Shown here: positions 1-11,002 of the stretch, piece after piece
Numbering within the stretch: position 1 is the first letter of the stretch
Layout: every line of letters begins with the position of its first letter
Assembly (NCBI GenBank): GCA_964036665.1
Contig: OZ038526.1
Location: forward strand, 11,656,001 to 11,720,000
Origin: Gordius sp. MW1
Taxonomy: Eukaryota > Nematomorpha > Gordioida > Gordea > Gordiidae
Reading direction: 5' to 3'
DNA length: 64,000 nt
Translations under genes and position numbers: made by a program
Notes under the pieces: generated by a model
The model's input: the letters and a program-made list of their open reading frames with translations, nothing else
Database searches by the model: none
What the model was told of the DNA's origin: nothing

Positions 1-613
1 TTTAGATGGTGAACCAGCAATGGTCTGCCTGTAACGTTCATTTCCATGAATACTGTTTTTCGATCGTTGACCTTTAAACCAGATCCAGCTAAGCGTTTGC
101 CCACTTTTCGGCTTCTTCGAATACTTTCTCCTTTGTCTCTTCGCAAAGTACTATATTATCGGCATATAACATACACAGTGGCGATGACTTTTGAATGTCT
201 CTCGTTATCGTGTCCATAATTAAATTGAATGAAATAGAACTTAGGGCAAATCCTTAATGTAATACAGTTTCAACCCAAAAAGGTTTAGAGTCTCCAACTG
301 TCGTCCTAACGCACGAATATGAGGCTTTATAAATATTTTTAATAAGCCGTACATATGCGTCAGGTATATTTTCTTTTCTCAAGTATCACCATTTTAAATC
401 GCCACAGGGACCATGTAATAAGCTTTCTCCAAGTCGATAAAGACCATATGTAGGTCTTTCCTCTTTTCACCATACTTATCCATCATTTGTCTTAGTGCGA
501 AGATTGGGTTGATTGTGGATTTGCCACAAATCCGAATTGGTTAGCCGATATTTCCACATCGTTTTTCAGCCTTGTTACTATGATCCTTTCCATAAGTTTC
601 AAGGAGTGGCAAG

Positions 614-871
614 TTAGCTTGATACCTCTGTAATTGCCACAGTCTTAAGGGTTTCCTTTGCCTTTAAATAAGGGTATAATCGTGGCTCTCCATTGATTAG
701 GATTCGCTCTTTTACCAATATCTTATTAAGAAGGTTCGTCATGGTGGTGACTCCTTCTTCACGACATCCGAGCAATGCTTCCATAGGTATTCCATCTAGG
801 CCATTTGCTTTTCCTTTTTGCATCTTGTTCATTTGTGCCCTAACTTCATCCTCCTGAAAGAGTTCTATCAT
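614..871 (-). pseudogene. LINE reverse transcriptase N-terminal fragment
   Basis: The frame reads MQKGKANGLDGIPMEALLG then NLLNKIL, which matches the RT block preceding the palm in RTE/CR1-like LINEs (K-x-GKA-x-G-x-DGIP). It runs into a frameshift before the NYRGI-like block near 600. It belongs to the LINE copy covering 1-2330. Confidence 0.7.
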
Positions 872-1915
872 ACTTATTTTGGCTCAATTTCGGGAAGGGA
901 ATTGTCATATGCAATATTCATAAGGTTTTTAAAATATCCTTTCCACCTCCATCACTTCCTTCGGCTTGAATAAGGTTGGACCCTTCTCGTCTTTGACTAT
1001 TTTAAGAACTCCGACATCGCGGCTTTTCTTCTCCCTTATCTTAACCAGTTTGTACATAAGCCTATCGCCCCCTTTTTCCAGTTTGTTCGCCATCTCGGTG
1101 TAGGCGGCATTCTTCGCTATTGCAACGGCCTTTTTTGCGGCCCTCTTTGCGTCCCTATACTGATAATCCTCCGACTTCTTTGATTTATGCCATTGTCTAT
1201 ATAGATTTTTCTTTCTTTAGATGAAATCCCTAACCGATTGATCCCACCACCATAGTTCCCTATTCACTTTGCCTTCTTTGGTCTGTCCTAGAACACGAAT
1301 CGCTGTTTCCTTTATGTCCTTAGATAGCGTCTCCCAATCGTCGTCTACGTCCCTTTGCAACTTCCTTGCACCCAAGAGTGAGGAGGCTTTTTGATGGTAT
1401 TTTTCGTTTGTCGACGTATCCTTTAGCCTTTCGTATCGAATTCGAGGCTCATAGACCTTTCTTCTTTCGGGAAATACTCTTCTCTCAAGATCCATAACAA
1501 TGGGACGATGTTGCCTGACGATTTCTTCTCCCGGTATTACTTTGCAATCCTTGATGCTCCATAAGTCCTTTCGCCGTATAAGCAAAAAGTCAATTTGACT
1601 AAAATGCTTCCCACTTCTATAGGGCACAATATGATCTTCACGCTTTTGAAAATAGGTGTTAACGATCGCCATGTCCTATGCTTGAGATACTGGGAGAAGT
1701 ATTGCCCTTTTGTTGTTCTTCAGACCATGCCCATAGCCTCCATAATTGCGTTCATACCCGAGGCGATCTTTTCCTACGTGAGCTTTGAAATCGGCATAAC
1801 GGTTAGGAGGCCCCCTTGATCTGCAATCTTCACCCACATTAGCCTGTCGGAACAACGCTTGACTTCCACGACCTTGTCCTTGAACGATTCGCTTAGAACG
1901 ATACCGACCCCGTCT

Positions 1916-2296
1916 CTACGATTCGGTGACCCACTGTAGAATCGTTTGTATCCTTCTAACTCGAGCTTTGGTTCTATTCCACGTCGTCTCTTGTAGGCAG
2001 GCGATGTGTACCTTTCTTCCTGTTAGCATTTGTGCGACCTCGATGCTCTTTCCCGTCAACGTTCCCACATTCCAGAACGTTATTCGCATTCTTTCCACAA
2101 CTAATTCCCTTACCCGCCTTCGTTGTGAGTTGGGCAGTAACCTTAATGTATTTTTCACATTGCATGTGCGGGGTGTGCAGTGGTCGTTTGTGAAGGACGC
2201 CCTATATTTCTGTTGTAAAATTTTCTTTGAAACTATCATGATTTTGGAGTTGGTTTGCCGGTTTTTTACCTGACACCTACCCTCCACTTTTTGCAC
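1916..2296 (-). pseudogene. LINE endonuclease domain fragment
   Basis: An open stretch of 126 codons contains the opening motifs of a LINE apurinic endonuclease: TFWNVGTLTGKS near residues 73-84, followed by HIACLQETTW with the metal-binding Glu. This enzyme would nick target DNA to prime reverse transcription. The frame breaks after ILQWVTES and resumes in another frame with catalytic-domain-like residues toward 1800, so the protein is not functional as read. Confidence 0.75.
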
Positions 2297-2567
2297 ACGG
2301 ACTTGGGACCGTCTTAGGTAGTGTTAGTCGTGATTCGTATATTTGAAATGTAAATTTTGTCTTCTGGAATGTTCTCCCGATGATATTTTTACTAAATAAA
2401 ACCCTGTATTGCAAAAGATTTTTAATTATAAATTGACTAGATTAAAGCTCAAGCAAAAGGTAGTTGTTATCGTTTTAAAGCAGAAGTAAAAATTTTAATA
2501 TATCACCAAAATTTCGCCTTTTATTAGGCGGTATGATTATATAATGCGCAAAATTCAGATATTGAAT

Positions 2568-2669
2568 TATTGGCGTATTTAGCACTGGAATTAGAGGGGG
2601 GCAATAATTATTTAGGTGAATTTAGAGGGCGGCAGCCGCCCTTCCATTCCCTCCTTGGCTACGCCCATG
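2568..2669. mobile_element. Small hAT-type MITE with 8-bp target duplication
   Basis: The right end reads TTGGCTACGCCCATG and the degraded left end TATTGGCGTATTTAG. Both are flanked by the same 8 bases, TATTGAAT (2560-2567 and 2670-2677). The interior is G-rich then C-rich, as in the related copies at 51454, 52726 and 54719. The element is non-coding. Confidence 0.75.
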
Positions 2670-2677
2670 TATTGAAT

Positions 2678-5640
2678 GGAATTTAGAAAGAATTTCAAGT
2701 TTTTAACCTGTTTAAATAATCATAACATTTTAGATGGATCACTCTTTCCCTCTCCATAATTTGCATGCAACTTACTCATAGCTTTTACTTTATATGTGTT
2801 CGCCACTCTTGCACTTGACCACGCATTTTTTATATTTAGTGTTTTTTGCCGATTTTTCTGTTTTTTGATAGTTTACTAATAATCTCAAAAAAGTAATAAA
2901 ACTTGGCCGAAATTCCAAAATCGTAGAGTGAAATTTATATTAAAAGATTTGTTGGTTTTTTTAAAAATTTAAATTAAAATATTTTCCAGATTTTAAGTTG
3001 AGTAAACTTTAAGTGTTCATTCTTTTTTTACGTTTATTGTCATAAAAGATTATAAAACATCATAACATGCAAATTAAAATATACAAACCCACATACAAAC
3101 TAATAATCAATATTTTCATTATTTAAACATGATGTATTGTTTTACATGGGTTCATATTATCGTGGATTAAATTCATATGCCATTCATCTCATTTTTCTAA
3201 CTGAGACTTTTTATGCCACAGTCCCTTCTTTATTCAATACTTTACCCGCTCATCGCCTGAATTAACTATATATAACTAGCAATTTTAACATGGGTTCTCC
3301 CATTTTCTAGCTGTTTATTCATTCTAAAAATAAAAAATGTCTGAAAGAATTGTTTAAAAAAACACACATGAAATAATGCGAGGTAGGGAGAGGAAGAGCG
3401 TTCAATTTCAAAGGCTATAATCAATCACCTTTTTTCAACACTATAACGATAGTTTATTTTCAGTATAGGAATTGAGTGAGCGGTTGGCCTTCAGTATAGT
3501 TTTTTGATGTGGAATAGCATCCAAGTTTAATAAGATTAAGGTGTATGCAAGTTTTAAAATGTGTTTTTATGCATCAATAGAGTTTATGTGTTAAAAATTT
3601 AGCTAACCTAAGACCCTAATAGCCTAGAGCAGTTTGCAAATAATCTATAGATTTGAGACCCCAAATCAAACTTGCCAAAGTAATTCATATTTCAAATAAG
3701 AAATTTTAATTAGTCAAAAAGGGGGATGGCAAGAATTAATATAAGTCACTAAATATTTTATCAAATTTTTATATATTTTACAAAATTAACATATGATTTT
3801 TTCAAATAAATATAATTAAAAAATTTCGTGAATTAAATATAGAACATACAGATTAACCCAAAAACTGTTCACCATATCACATTAGTAAATCTTTATGCCC
3901 TTAATTATATATTTTTACAGTTAATCAGCAAAGTTATTTTATCGCCAATTCTTGTTATGTAAGGCCCTCATTGAAACTTTGTTTATATTTAAATTATGAA
4001 ACTAAAAAATCATAGCGTCAAAGTTTTAAGTGCTTTTTAGATTGAGTTTAAATTAATTTAAATTTTTTATATATACTTAGTGATGTAAAATTGATTAGTG
4101 TGTAAATTTTTAATACCTACAAGGCCATATTCTTTTTAATATAATATGGTCATTATAAGAATTTTCATTGTGGTCTTTAAACAAATATATATTATAATGT
4201 TATAATAGTTGTCAAGTATTTTTCCAGTCCATTGTATATATATATTATAAAACAGTTCAGATGATAATAAAATAATTAAAAAAAAAAGAAAATAAATATA
4301 ACTTAGCAGTTAAAAATTTCAAATTTAAAATATAATTGCACAATTTGAAGATCTTAGCTGATTTCAGATAAAAACCCTTCGTATGTGATCAGAACCAGAA
4401 GTTCACTAAAATTTAGTATGATAACAAATTTTAAGTTGACAGAAAAACAGCCAACTATAGTTAACTTATAAATTGTTATCCTTTTAAGTGCAAACTTTTT
4501 TTTAACTATTAATATAGTTGTTTTTTGTTCTTATTTCTTTGAATTTTATTTTAAAAATAAGATGCTTTATCACAAAAATTTCTTTGTAAATTTCAAGCAT
4601 TTATCATCATTACTCAAAAATTTAAGAATCCCATGATATTTAACCTTTGAAATTGTTAGATTAACCCCTTTTTGAAGAAAATAGAGATAAGTTAAATATA
4701 TTATCATTTTCTTATGCAAGTACAGTTACTTAGGTTAAATAATGCAATAATTTAAACAAATTATTTGGAATATTAAAGTATGCTACATCCTTAATTTGTT
4801 ATATATATTTATAACCATATTTATGCAAAATTATAAATAATTAGCCATTAACAAATTATATAATGCATGGTTGTTGCTTAAACAATTAATTATATAATAT
4901 GTATTTTACACACCTATTACCTAATATAAGTAAGAAAGATAAAGTTAATAGCATATATAAATTTTTTCATTTAAATTACACTTAAATATTTTTTCAAAAA
5001 GTCATAGAAAAATTTATTACTAAAAATACCTTTAGCAAAAATAAATTTTATTGCGCTTTAGAAAAAATAATATTTAAAAATAGCAGTAATGTGGAAATAG
5101 ACCTAGATATTGTAATTTAAAGATAATTTTTTACTTAGGGCTTAGGGTATATAACTTATTTTCAATTGTACACATTTTTTATTACTGCTTGAATTGAATT
5201 CCCTTTTTTTACCAAAAATGATAAATTGTAACTAATCTATGATGAACATAGGTGTATATATAACTAATACATGTGTATAGGAATACTTTAATTTTGTAAA
5301 ATTATAAATAAAGTGAGTAGTAGTTTGTTTTGATTTTTACTTAGGTAATAACATCAGTTATAATGTTTTCAGTGCTGATTGAAACATAAATTAATTGCAG
5401 TCTAATCTATTACTTAACATAATCAATTTTCATTTTTAAAATATAATGTCTAGTTTTTAAATGAAAAAATAGGCACTAGTATAATATAGATTTGCAACTT
5501 ACTCCCATAGTCTAACTTATGTCTGTTCTTGATTATTATTTATTCTAATAGTAGCAAATATGTGGTTAAACTATAGTTTATTAAGCTTAAACCTATACTA
5601 AAAATGCTCTTGAAAAATTGTAATAAATGATGGTGATGCA
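2678..5640. other. AT-rich intergenic DNA, nothing recognised
   Basis: Roughly 3 kb of A/T-rich sequence with many homopolymer and TA-rich runs. I see no ORF, no RNA gene and no clear repeat ends. It would contain the upstream region and any 5' exon or promoter of the Ataxin-2 homologue, but nothing can be pinned down by eye. Confidence 0.6.
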
Positions 5641-5757
5641 AAACGTCATAACAAGCTAGTAGTAGCCTTTCGAAATTTAACTTCCATTTTCCCCCTGCGT
5701 GATGTAAGTCACCCCTGCGGGAATTCTATGTTAAAATAGGTTTCATTCCCAAGCCAG

Positions 5758-8700
5758 GTGCCATTTTTCGTACTAACTAGATTCGTTATAAATGTGTTAC
5801 ATTTTGCGCTACAGCTGATTTCCGAAAGATTAGCTATCACGCCGTCCCTCACAATCCAACCACCGGCCCCAGACGCTTCTTCGACTAACCGGAGCTTAGC
5901 TGTCATCGTTGAATATTCCGAGATGCTGGCCTCGCACGTCACCGCGGCCACCGTCGTGATACCGCTTCTCCCCGACTCCCCTACCCCTCTCAGCAGACCG
6001 CGCACCGCGGAACCACCCGCCACCCAATACGGGGAAACACCGAAACGATCGGATACCATGATGTTGGTCCGCCCTCATTCACCCCCTACCACTAACTCAT
6101 CATACTTTGTGACGGATGAAAAGGAGCAGCGGCGCACCGTGGCGCTCGAAACCGTGGACCCGTCCTACAAGTCAGCCGATCCCTTCGTGTTGCACGCCTT
6201 CACTTCCCTCCGCGGAGCTGATGTTACCATCCGATTAAAGACGTCCTCGCCTGAACAGGATTGCCCCTCCGTCATCAAAGGCGTATTCTCCACCGTTTGC
6301 CCCGACCTCTTGAGCGTTGTCGTTTTCGAAGGACGAGAAAAGAGTGTTCTAAAAATTTCTGATATCGAATCCTTGAGCGCTCACAACGTCGACGTGAAAA
6401 CTTCTTCTCTTATAAACAACGCCAAATTCGTGCCCACTCGAAGGGGGGATAAAATCAAAATAACCAATGCCTATGCGATCGGAAACCGTGATACATACTC
6501 CCCCACAACGGCTGGAGGCAAATTTATGACCGACTTGGAAATTTCAAGCCGCAACAAAATCGGCGATTCCTTAGTCGCTTCCAATCAAACATCCCAAACC
6601 AATATAGCCAAAGGAGTCTCAGGTAATTCGCGCAAACGATCTCAAGACCTTTCATCGCCCCTGAACAACGGCGGCATGAAGGAACTTAGTCCTTGGCAAG
6701 ACGACGACGACGATATGGAGGATTCGATTGGCTCCTCGCTCTCCATCAAGTCACCATCGGAGGGTGCGGTGAACAGTAGTAATACAGCCAGGGGCTCCGA
6801 TTTTAAGACCTTTGGTAAAGCGTTTACCAGAGACTTTTACACTCTCGAACCCAACGACGATGATGGTAAGGGTGGTAGCGTTGGTTGGGAAGTGTCAGAA
6901 ATGTTTGCCGTCAACGAACTTCGGTTCGGTCTCAAGAGCAACTATCATGAAGATCCGATCGGTTACACGACTGCGTTGGAACATCAAGATACGCCGGAGT
7001 TCAAGGAGGCCCAGGCTAAGGCTGCCCGCATGGCGGCTGAGATTGAGAGTAGCGCCACCTACCAAAAACACATTGCTTTGGAAGACGAGGATTTTGAGAA
7101 GGAACTCGGTAGCGGCGTTCTTAGGAAGAAGTACAACAACCTCTACAACTCTTCCAGTCAAAAATCGAGCAAAAATGGTTCGTTCAGCCATGCACATACA
7201 TCTTCCAACAAACGCCACATCGGCAAGCCCGAGGAAGCGCGGCACAGTTCGGGTCACGCCAACCTATTTAAAAACAACGCGATTTCTAAGGTTAATGCAT
7301 CACACGGGCACAGGAAATCATCGCTGGATGCCAATAAACATTATATTGGGAACGCTTCTAATCACACCGCGGCCAAAGTCTCTAACTTTGAATCCAGTGG
7401 CTCAGACCGCAACTATGGACGAGGTTATGATAGGGGCGTCAACAAACCTCCAGGGTACAATAGCTCGTCCCCTTCCCCTACCATGACGGGTTATCAAAAT
7501 AAATTTTTCAACTCGAAACTTAACAAAGGCATACCTAACGGTAAAACCCCTACCTCTAAGCATTCTGTCGTTGCTACAGGCGATTCATGTAATTCAACCA
7601 CCCCCGTATACGATCCTAAGCTTATAACGAATACTTCCTGTTCGCCAATACTGAATGTTGAACCATTAGTATCTTCTCATAATAATTTATCCAATTTTGC
7701 CACATCCCCACTCGTTATTAAGCACCAGCAAATAGGAATGGCTATGGATCAATCTTTCCCGCTATCACCTACGAATTTATCATCTCCCAACGCTGAAAAT
7801 TATGAAAGTCTCATCGAGAAGGCTAGTGGTAACAAGCCCTCACCACACAAGGATAAGGAAGAAACGGCCGAGACCACTTTTAACCCTACCTCGAGTCCTA
7901 TTGCTGTAGAAGCCGAAAAGATTTTGAAGGCATCTAAACTTAATCCGAATGCTCTATCATTCATTCCCAACTTTCAACCGAGCGCATCCCAGATTCAATC
8001 GCCTATAGTTTCTTCCTACTCTGATCCCTCCAAGTTTAGTGGGGACAGCAGGGATATGCATATAACGACCGAGCATTCTCAGGCCTTAAAACAATTTCAT
8101 CCCAGTAACGGTAATCAGGTCATTGATTATACTGGCGTTTGCTATTATCAAAATACGCCAGGTGGTCCCGTGCCTTTATTAAGTGGAGGAGTCTCTGTCG
8201 ATAATAACGATTATGTTCAAATGAGCGGCGATGTTCAGGCGGTTTCTAGCCACTATCACCCTTCTTCGATGCAACTTTACAACGCTACACCCAGGTCTTT
8301 GTCTCCAACTGCTTTACCTCTGGCCTTTGGACAGCAAAATCAGTACGAACCACATAATTTACCAAATCATCCCTCCTCCTCTGCCATACCTTTCCCCACC
8401 ACAACTTTAAATTACCCCGGCATACAGCCAGGGTTTACTATGCGCCAAGCGCCAACTTTTACAACTACCAATATGGTTAACAACTCTAACTTGGATAACT
8501 CTGTACCCAAGGTTTCTCCTCATCAACCTCAAGTCTATATTTTGGTACATCACCCTACCTTGGGAAGTGGACCTTTTATAGCGCACCAGGGGACTGGTGC
8601 TAATCAGATTTTTAATTTGCAGCAAACACCCAATGTTATACCACGGTTGATGCTAGATGGCCAAAATATGGTTCAAAATAATGGTGTGGGCGGTCACCAG

Positions 8701-10341
8701 TTGATTGGCAACCCCCCTCACCAATATGTGGCTATGGGTCAGCCTCTTCAACAAGCTATATTAGTTCAAACCCCTACAGGAGCCCCGGCAAACATGAACA
8801 AACCCGTGGGAAATGTTGGTTTTGATGGAATGGTGCAAATGCCCAATCAAAATAACCAAATCCAACACAACCAATACCCCTACCTCTCTCCAGCTTCTAA
8901 TCCACAACAGCAGGGGTCAGGTTATTCTTCCCTCAATAATCAGCAACATAAATTATGGGTTGTTCCAACCCTTAATGCCCCATCCGGGTACGTATTACCC
9001 TACCAGCAATCTCAGCCCCAATTTTTGAACCCTGCGGCGCCACTCACCAGCCCCATATATCGCCCACAAAACGCATCCAATTCCTCCCCCTTTCCTTTAA
9101 TGAATTTACCCTCGCAATACCACCAATCGGCTCACACTTCGAGTAATCTAAACAGCTCCTACTCCCAATACGTGTCCGCCGTTCCCATGGCTTTGCCAAA
9201 TTTTGCATCGTCGTCAATGAGCAACGTATCTCTCAGTTCTCCCAACAATAACCCTAATATGCTAAATAACATTGGAAATTTTAATATGGTTAACTTGGGT
9301 GGGAATGATCTCAACCATTCTGATTTGTCCGGGACTTATATTAATGCCCAAAACCAAGTGCCCCCCTATCCCATTAACAATAAATCTCAGAATCATGTTG
9401 ATAATGTGCGTCACCAAACCACGCATTATCATATTTCGTCAAACGTGCCCGTCAGGAATTATTACCAATCCTCCAATGTAAATTTGGATAGACGAGGGTT
9501 CGCGACTGATAACGACATTAATCAAGCAGCTACTTCTTCAATAACCATATCCTCTGCCCACAAAAATTCCTCCTACACATCCGTTTATAATCTTCAAAAT
9601 CCCTTTGCTATTACCGGAAGGTACAATTATAATTACAACAAAGGCAATTTTTCACCCAACAATAATTATCGAAGCCTCGATGAAAAGAAGAACGGTTACA
9701 ACACAAAATTTTATAATAAACAGAGTGCGACTTCGAATTTTATCAAATTTCCTAATCGCACGCCATCCGCCGACAAAACATTGCCCAGCGATGTAACTTT
9801 AACCTCAGTTTTTCCATTGAGAGATACTGGCGACAATGTCGATTATCACGGAACTGTATCTTTTGCCTCAACCCTACCCACCATCCCTACAACAGCGACG
9901 TCTCGGAATAATGGTATGGCCCCTCTCAGGGGTTGCTCGAGCGACTTAGCTATTGATTTTGGCAAGCAAGATTTTGGCTTGGGCCCGCCTTTGCACAAAT
10001 CTTTGTCACTTAACGCTTCACCATTCAACGGCGTAAATACGGTTACGACGAGTTCTTCGTCAATCCCCCTTGTGCCAATTTCAACCAAACCATTCATAAA
10101 CTACAACCAACGGAGGTTCAACTCAATAGGTAATCATAGATTTCGTCACTCGTTGGCCACAACAAACAATGGAGGAAGAAATAATGGGAGCAGCCTTGGT
10201 TTCAAAAAAGTGTCCATCAGTCAGCCTCGACCTAAACACATGGGCGGTAAAGATCATTTCACTGCAGATATGGTTAAAGCGTCACCATTGACTGTTTCCC
10301 AATCATTTGGTTACTTGACCATGCCTCCCTCGGCCCCTTGA
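5758..10341 (+). CDS. ATXN2: Ataxin-2 homologue (Lsm, LsmAD, PAM2)
   Basis: A single uninterrupted frame of 1,527 codons. Residues ~142-225 resemble the Ataxin-2 Lsm fold (FVLHAFTSLRG, later VVVFEGREKS). An acidic linker follows (DDDDDMEDS), then the LsmAD domain at ~376-445 (GWEVSEMF, EEIESSA-like AAEIESSATYQ, ALEDEDFE). The PAM2 motif for binding poly(A)-binding protein is at ~726-740 (SKLNPNALSFIP). The remaining ~780 residues are Asn/Ser/Pro/Gln-rich and low complexity, as in the family. Family members are cytoplasmic RNA-binding translation and stress-granule factors; that role is inherited from the family. The start is uncertain: 5758 is the first ATG, but a branch-like TACTAAC (5771-5777) followed by CTACAG ending at 5814 could be a 3' splice site, and in-frame ATGs at 5920 and 6058 also precede the Lsm region. 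A possible AATAAA is at 10619-10624. No intron interrupts the domains, unlike vertebrate ATXN2. Confidence 0.93.
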   Translation: MPFFVLTRFVINVLHFALQLISERLAITPSLTIQPPAPDASSTNRSLAVIVEYSEMLASHVTAATVVIPLLPDSPTPLSRPRTAEPPATQYGETPKRSDTMMLVRPHSPPTTNSSYFVTDEKEQRRTVALETVDPSYKSADPFVLHAFTSLRGADVTIRLKTSSPEQDCPSVIKGVFSTVCPDLLSVVVFEGREKSVLKISDIESLSAHNVDVKTSSLINNAKFVPTRRGDKIKITNAYAIGNRDTYSPTTAGGKFMTDLEISSRNKIGDSLVASNQTSQTNIAKGVSGNSRKRSQDLSSPLNNGGMKELSPWQDDDDDMEDSIGSSLSIKSPSEGAVNSSNTARGSDFKTFGKAFTRDFYTLEPNDDDGKGGSVGWEVSEMFAVNELRFGLKSNYHEDPIGYTTALEHQDTPEFKEAQAKAARMAAEIESSATYQKHIALEDEDFEKELGSGVLRKKYNNLYNSSSQKSSKNGSFSHAHTSSNKRHIGKPEEARHSSGHANLFKNNAISKVNASHGHRKSSLDANKHYIGNASNHTAAKVSNFESSGSDRNYGRGYDRGVNKPPGYNSSSPSPTMTGYQNKFFNSKLNKGIPNGKTPTSKHSVVATGDSCNSTTPVYDPKLITNTSCSPILNVEPLVSSHNNLSNFATSPLVIKHQQIGMAMDQSFPLSPTNLSSPNAENYESLIEKASGNKPSPHKDKEETAETTFNPTSSPIAVEAEKILKASKLNPNALSFIPNFQPSASQIQSPIVSSYSDPSKFSGDSRDMHITTEHSQALKQFHPSNGNQVIDYTGVCYYQNTPGGPVPLLSGGVSVDNNDYVQMSGDVQAVSSHYHPSSMQLYNATPRSLSPTALPLAFGQQNQYEPHNLPNHPSSSAIPFPTTTLNYPGIQPGFTMRQAPTFTTTNMVNNSNLDNSVPKVSPHQPQVYILVHHPTLGSGPFIAHQGTGANQIFNLQQTPNVIPRLMLDGQNMVQNNGVGGHQLIGNPPHQYVAMGQPLQQAILVQTPTGAPANMNKPVGNVGFDGMVQMPNQNNQIQHNQYPYLSPASNPQQQGSGYSSLNNQQHKLWVVPTLNAPSGYVLPYQQSQPQFLNPAAPLTSPIYRPQNASNSSPFPLMNLPSQYHQSAHTSSNLNSSYSQYVSAVPMALPNFASSSMSNVSLSSPNNNPNMLNNIGNFNMVNLGGNDLNHSDLSGTYINAQNQVPPYPINNKSQNHVDNVRHQTTHYHISSNVPVRNYYQSSNVNLDRRGFATDNDINQAATSSITISSAHKNSSYTSVYNLQNPFAITGRYNYNYNKGNFSPNNNYRSLDEKKNGYNTKFYNKQSATSNFIKFPNRTPSADKTLPSDVTLTSVFPLRDTGDNVDYHGTVSFASTLPTIPTTATSRNNGMAPLRGCSSDLAIDFGKQDFGLGPPLHKSLSLNASPFNGVNTVTTSSSSIPLVPISTKPFINYNQRRFNSIGNHRFRHSLATTNNGGRNNGSSLGFKKVSISQPRPKHMGGKDHFTADMVKASPLTVSQSFGYLTMPPSAP
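5771..5814 (+). other. Candidate branch point and 3' splice acceptor
   Basis: TACTAAC at 5771-5777 is followed 37 nt later by an acceptor-like CTACAG ending at 5814, inside the open frame. If used (cis- or trans-splicing), the first ~19 codons of the long ORF would be intron and translation would begin at a later ATG or in an upstream exon. Confidence 0.35.
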
Positions 10342-11002
10342 AACCTGTCTTTTGAATTTTGTAATATAAGTTCTCATATATATTGTTTTTTGCATCTCGT
10401 TTCCTATATCGCATATTAAATTTTATATTTTACAAGATTCATAATTCTTTTTTGTAAATTCTTGCAATTATTTTTATGCTTGCTATATTTACGTTTAAAT
10501 GTATGTTAAATGAATTGATGATAAATTTATTACAATGCGTTTTTAATGAATGTTATGTAAATTTTATTGTGTTTATCGATTGGCTAATTAATTGCTTTTT
10601 CCCTTACTCACAGGGCGTAATAAAGTTATATATGATATAGGGTTGTTTTGATTATTTTTTATTTAAGCAGTTATTATGGGTTATGAAACACCGTTTTCCT
10701 TTATTAAGAAAAAGTTAAGACTAAAGACTTAACTTAAAAATATTGATTAAAAATTAACAAGTAGTTTGAGTCCAGTCTAAATGCTTTGTATATCTTAATT
10801 TTTAAGCAAATTAATACCCGCAAAAGAAAAGTATTTTTACATACATTCGTAGAAACATAAAAACAATACACAAATTTCTATAGTAAAAGAGTTATTAAAT
10901 GCCGTTTTTGTGAGATATGGTCCATTTTAAAAATAAATATGAGCACTCTGATGCAAATTAATATTCAATAAAACAGGCCTATACTTGATTAAAAGAATAA
11001 TA
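10342..11002. other. Ataxin-2 3' flank, AT-rich
   Basis: Presumed 3' UTR and intergenic DNA with one AATAAA. I see no other gene or repeat. The last four bases (AATA, 10999-11002) are the left target duplication of the next element. Confidence 0.5.
10619..10624 (+). promoter_or_regulatory. Candidate polyadenylation signal of Ataxin-2 gene
   Basis: AATAAA lies 278 nt after the stop codon at 10339-10341 and is the first canonical signal on this strand that I found. Confidence 0.5.

Larger units (their letters stand above)
1..2330 (-). mobile_element. Decayed non-LTR retrotransposon (LINE, RTE-like), cut by window edge
   Basis: On the - strand the pieces follow LINE order: an apurinic-type endonuclease start near 2296-1916 (NVGTLTGKS, then ACLQETTW), a linker region (1672-1217), an RT N-terminal block at 871-614 (KGKANGLDGIPMEAL) and a degenerate catalytic box near 150-175 that reads YADN where active RTs have YADD. 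Several frameshifts and stops separate the pieces, so no intact ORF2 survives. The 3' part would lie left of base 1. The endonuclease wording resembles RTE-type LINEs that are often mis-annotated as craniofacial development protein 2-like; the clade call is inference. Confidence is high for a LINE and moderate for RTE. Confidence 0.85.

Noticed and set aside
6812-7486. 224-codon ORF in the +1 frame within Ataxin-2
   Set aside because: Shadow of the Ataxin-2 reading frame; Arg/Thr-rich and without homology.
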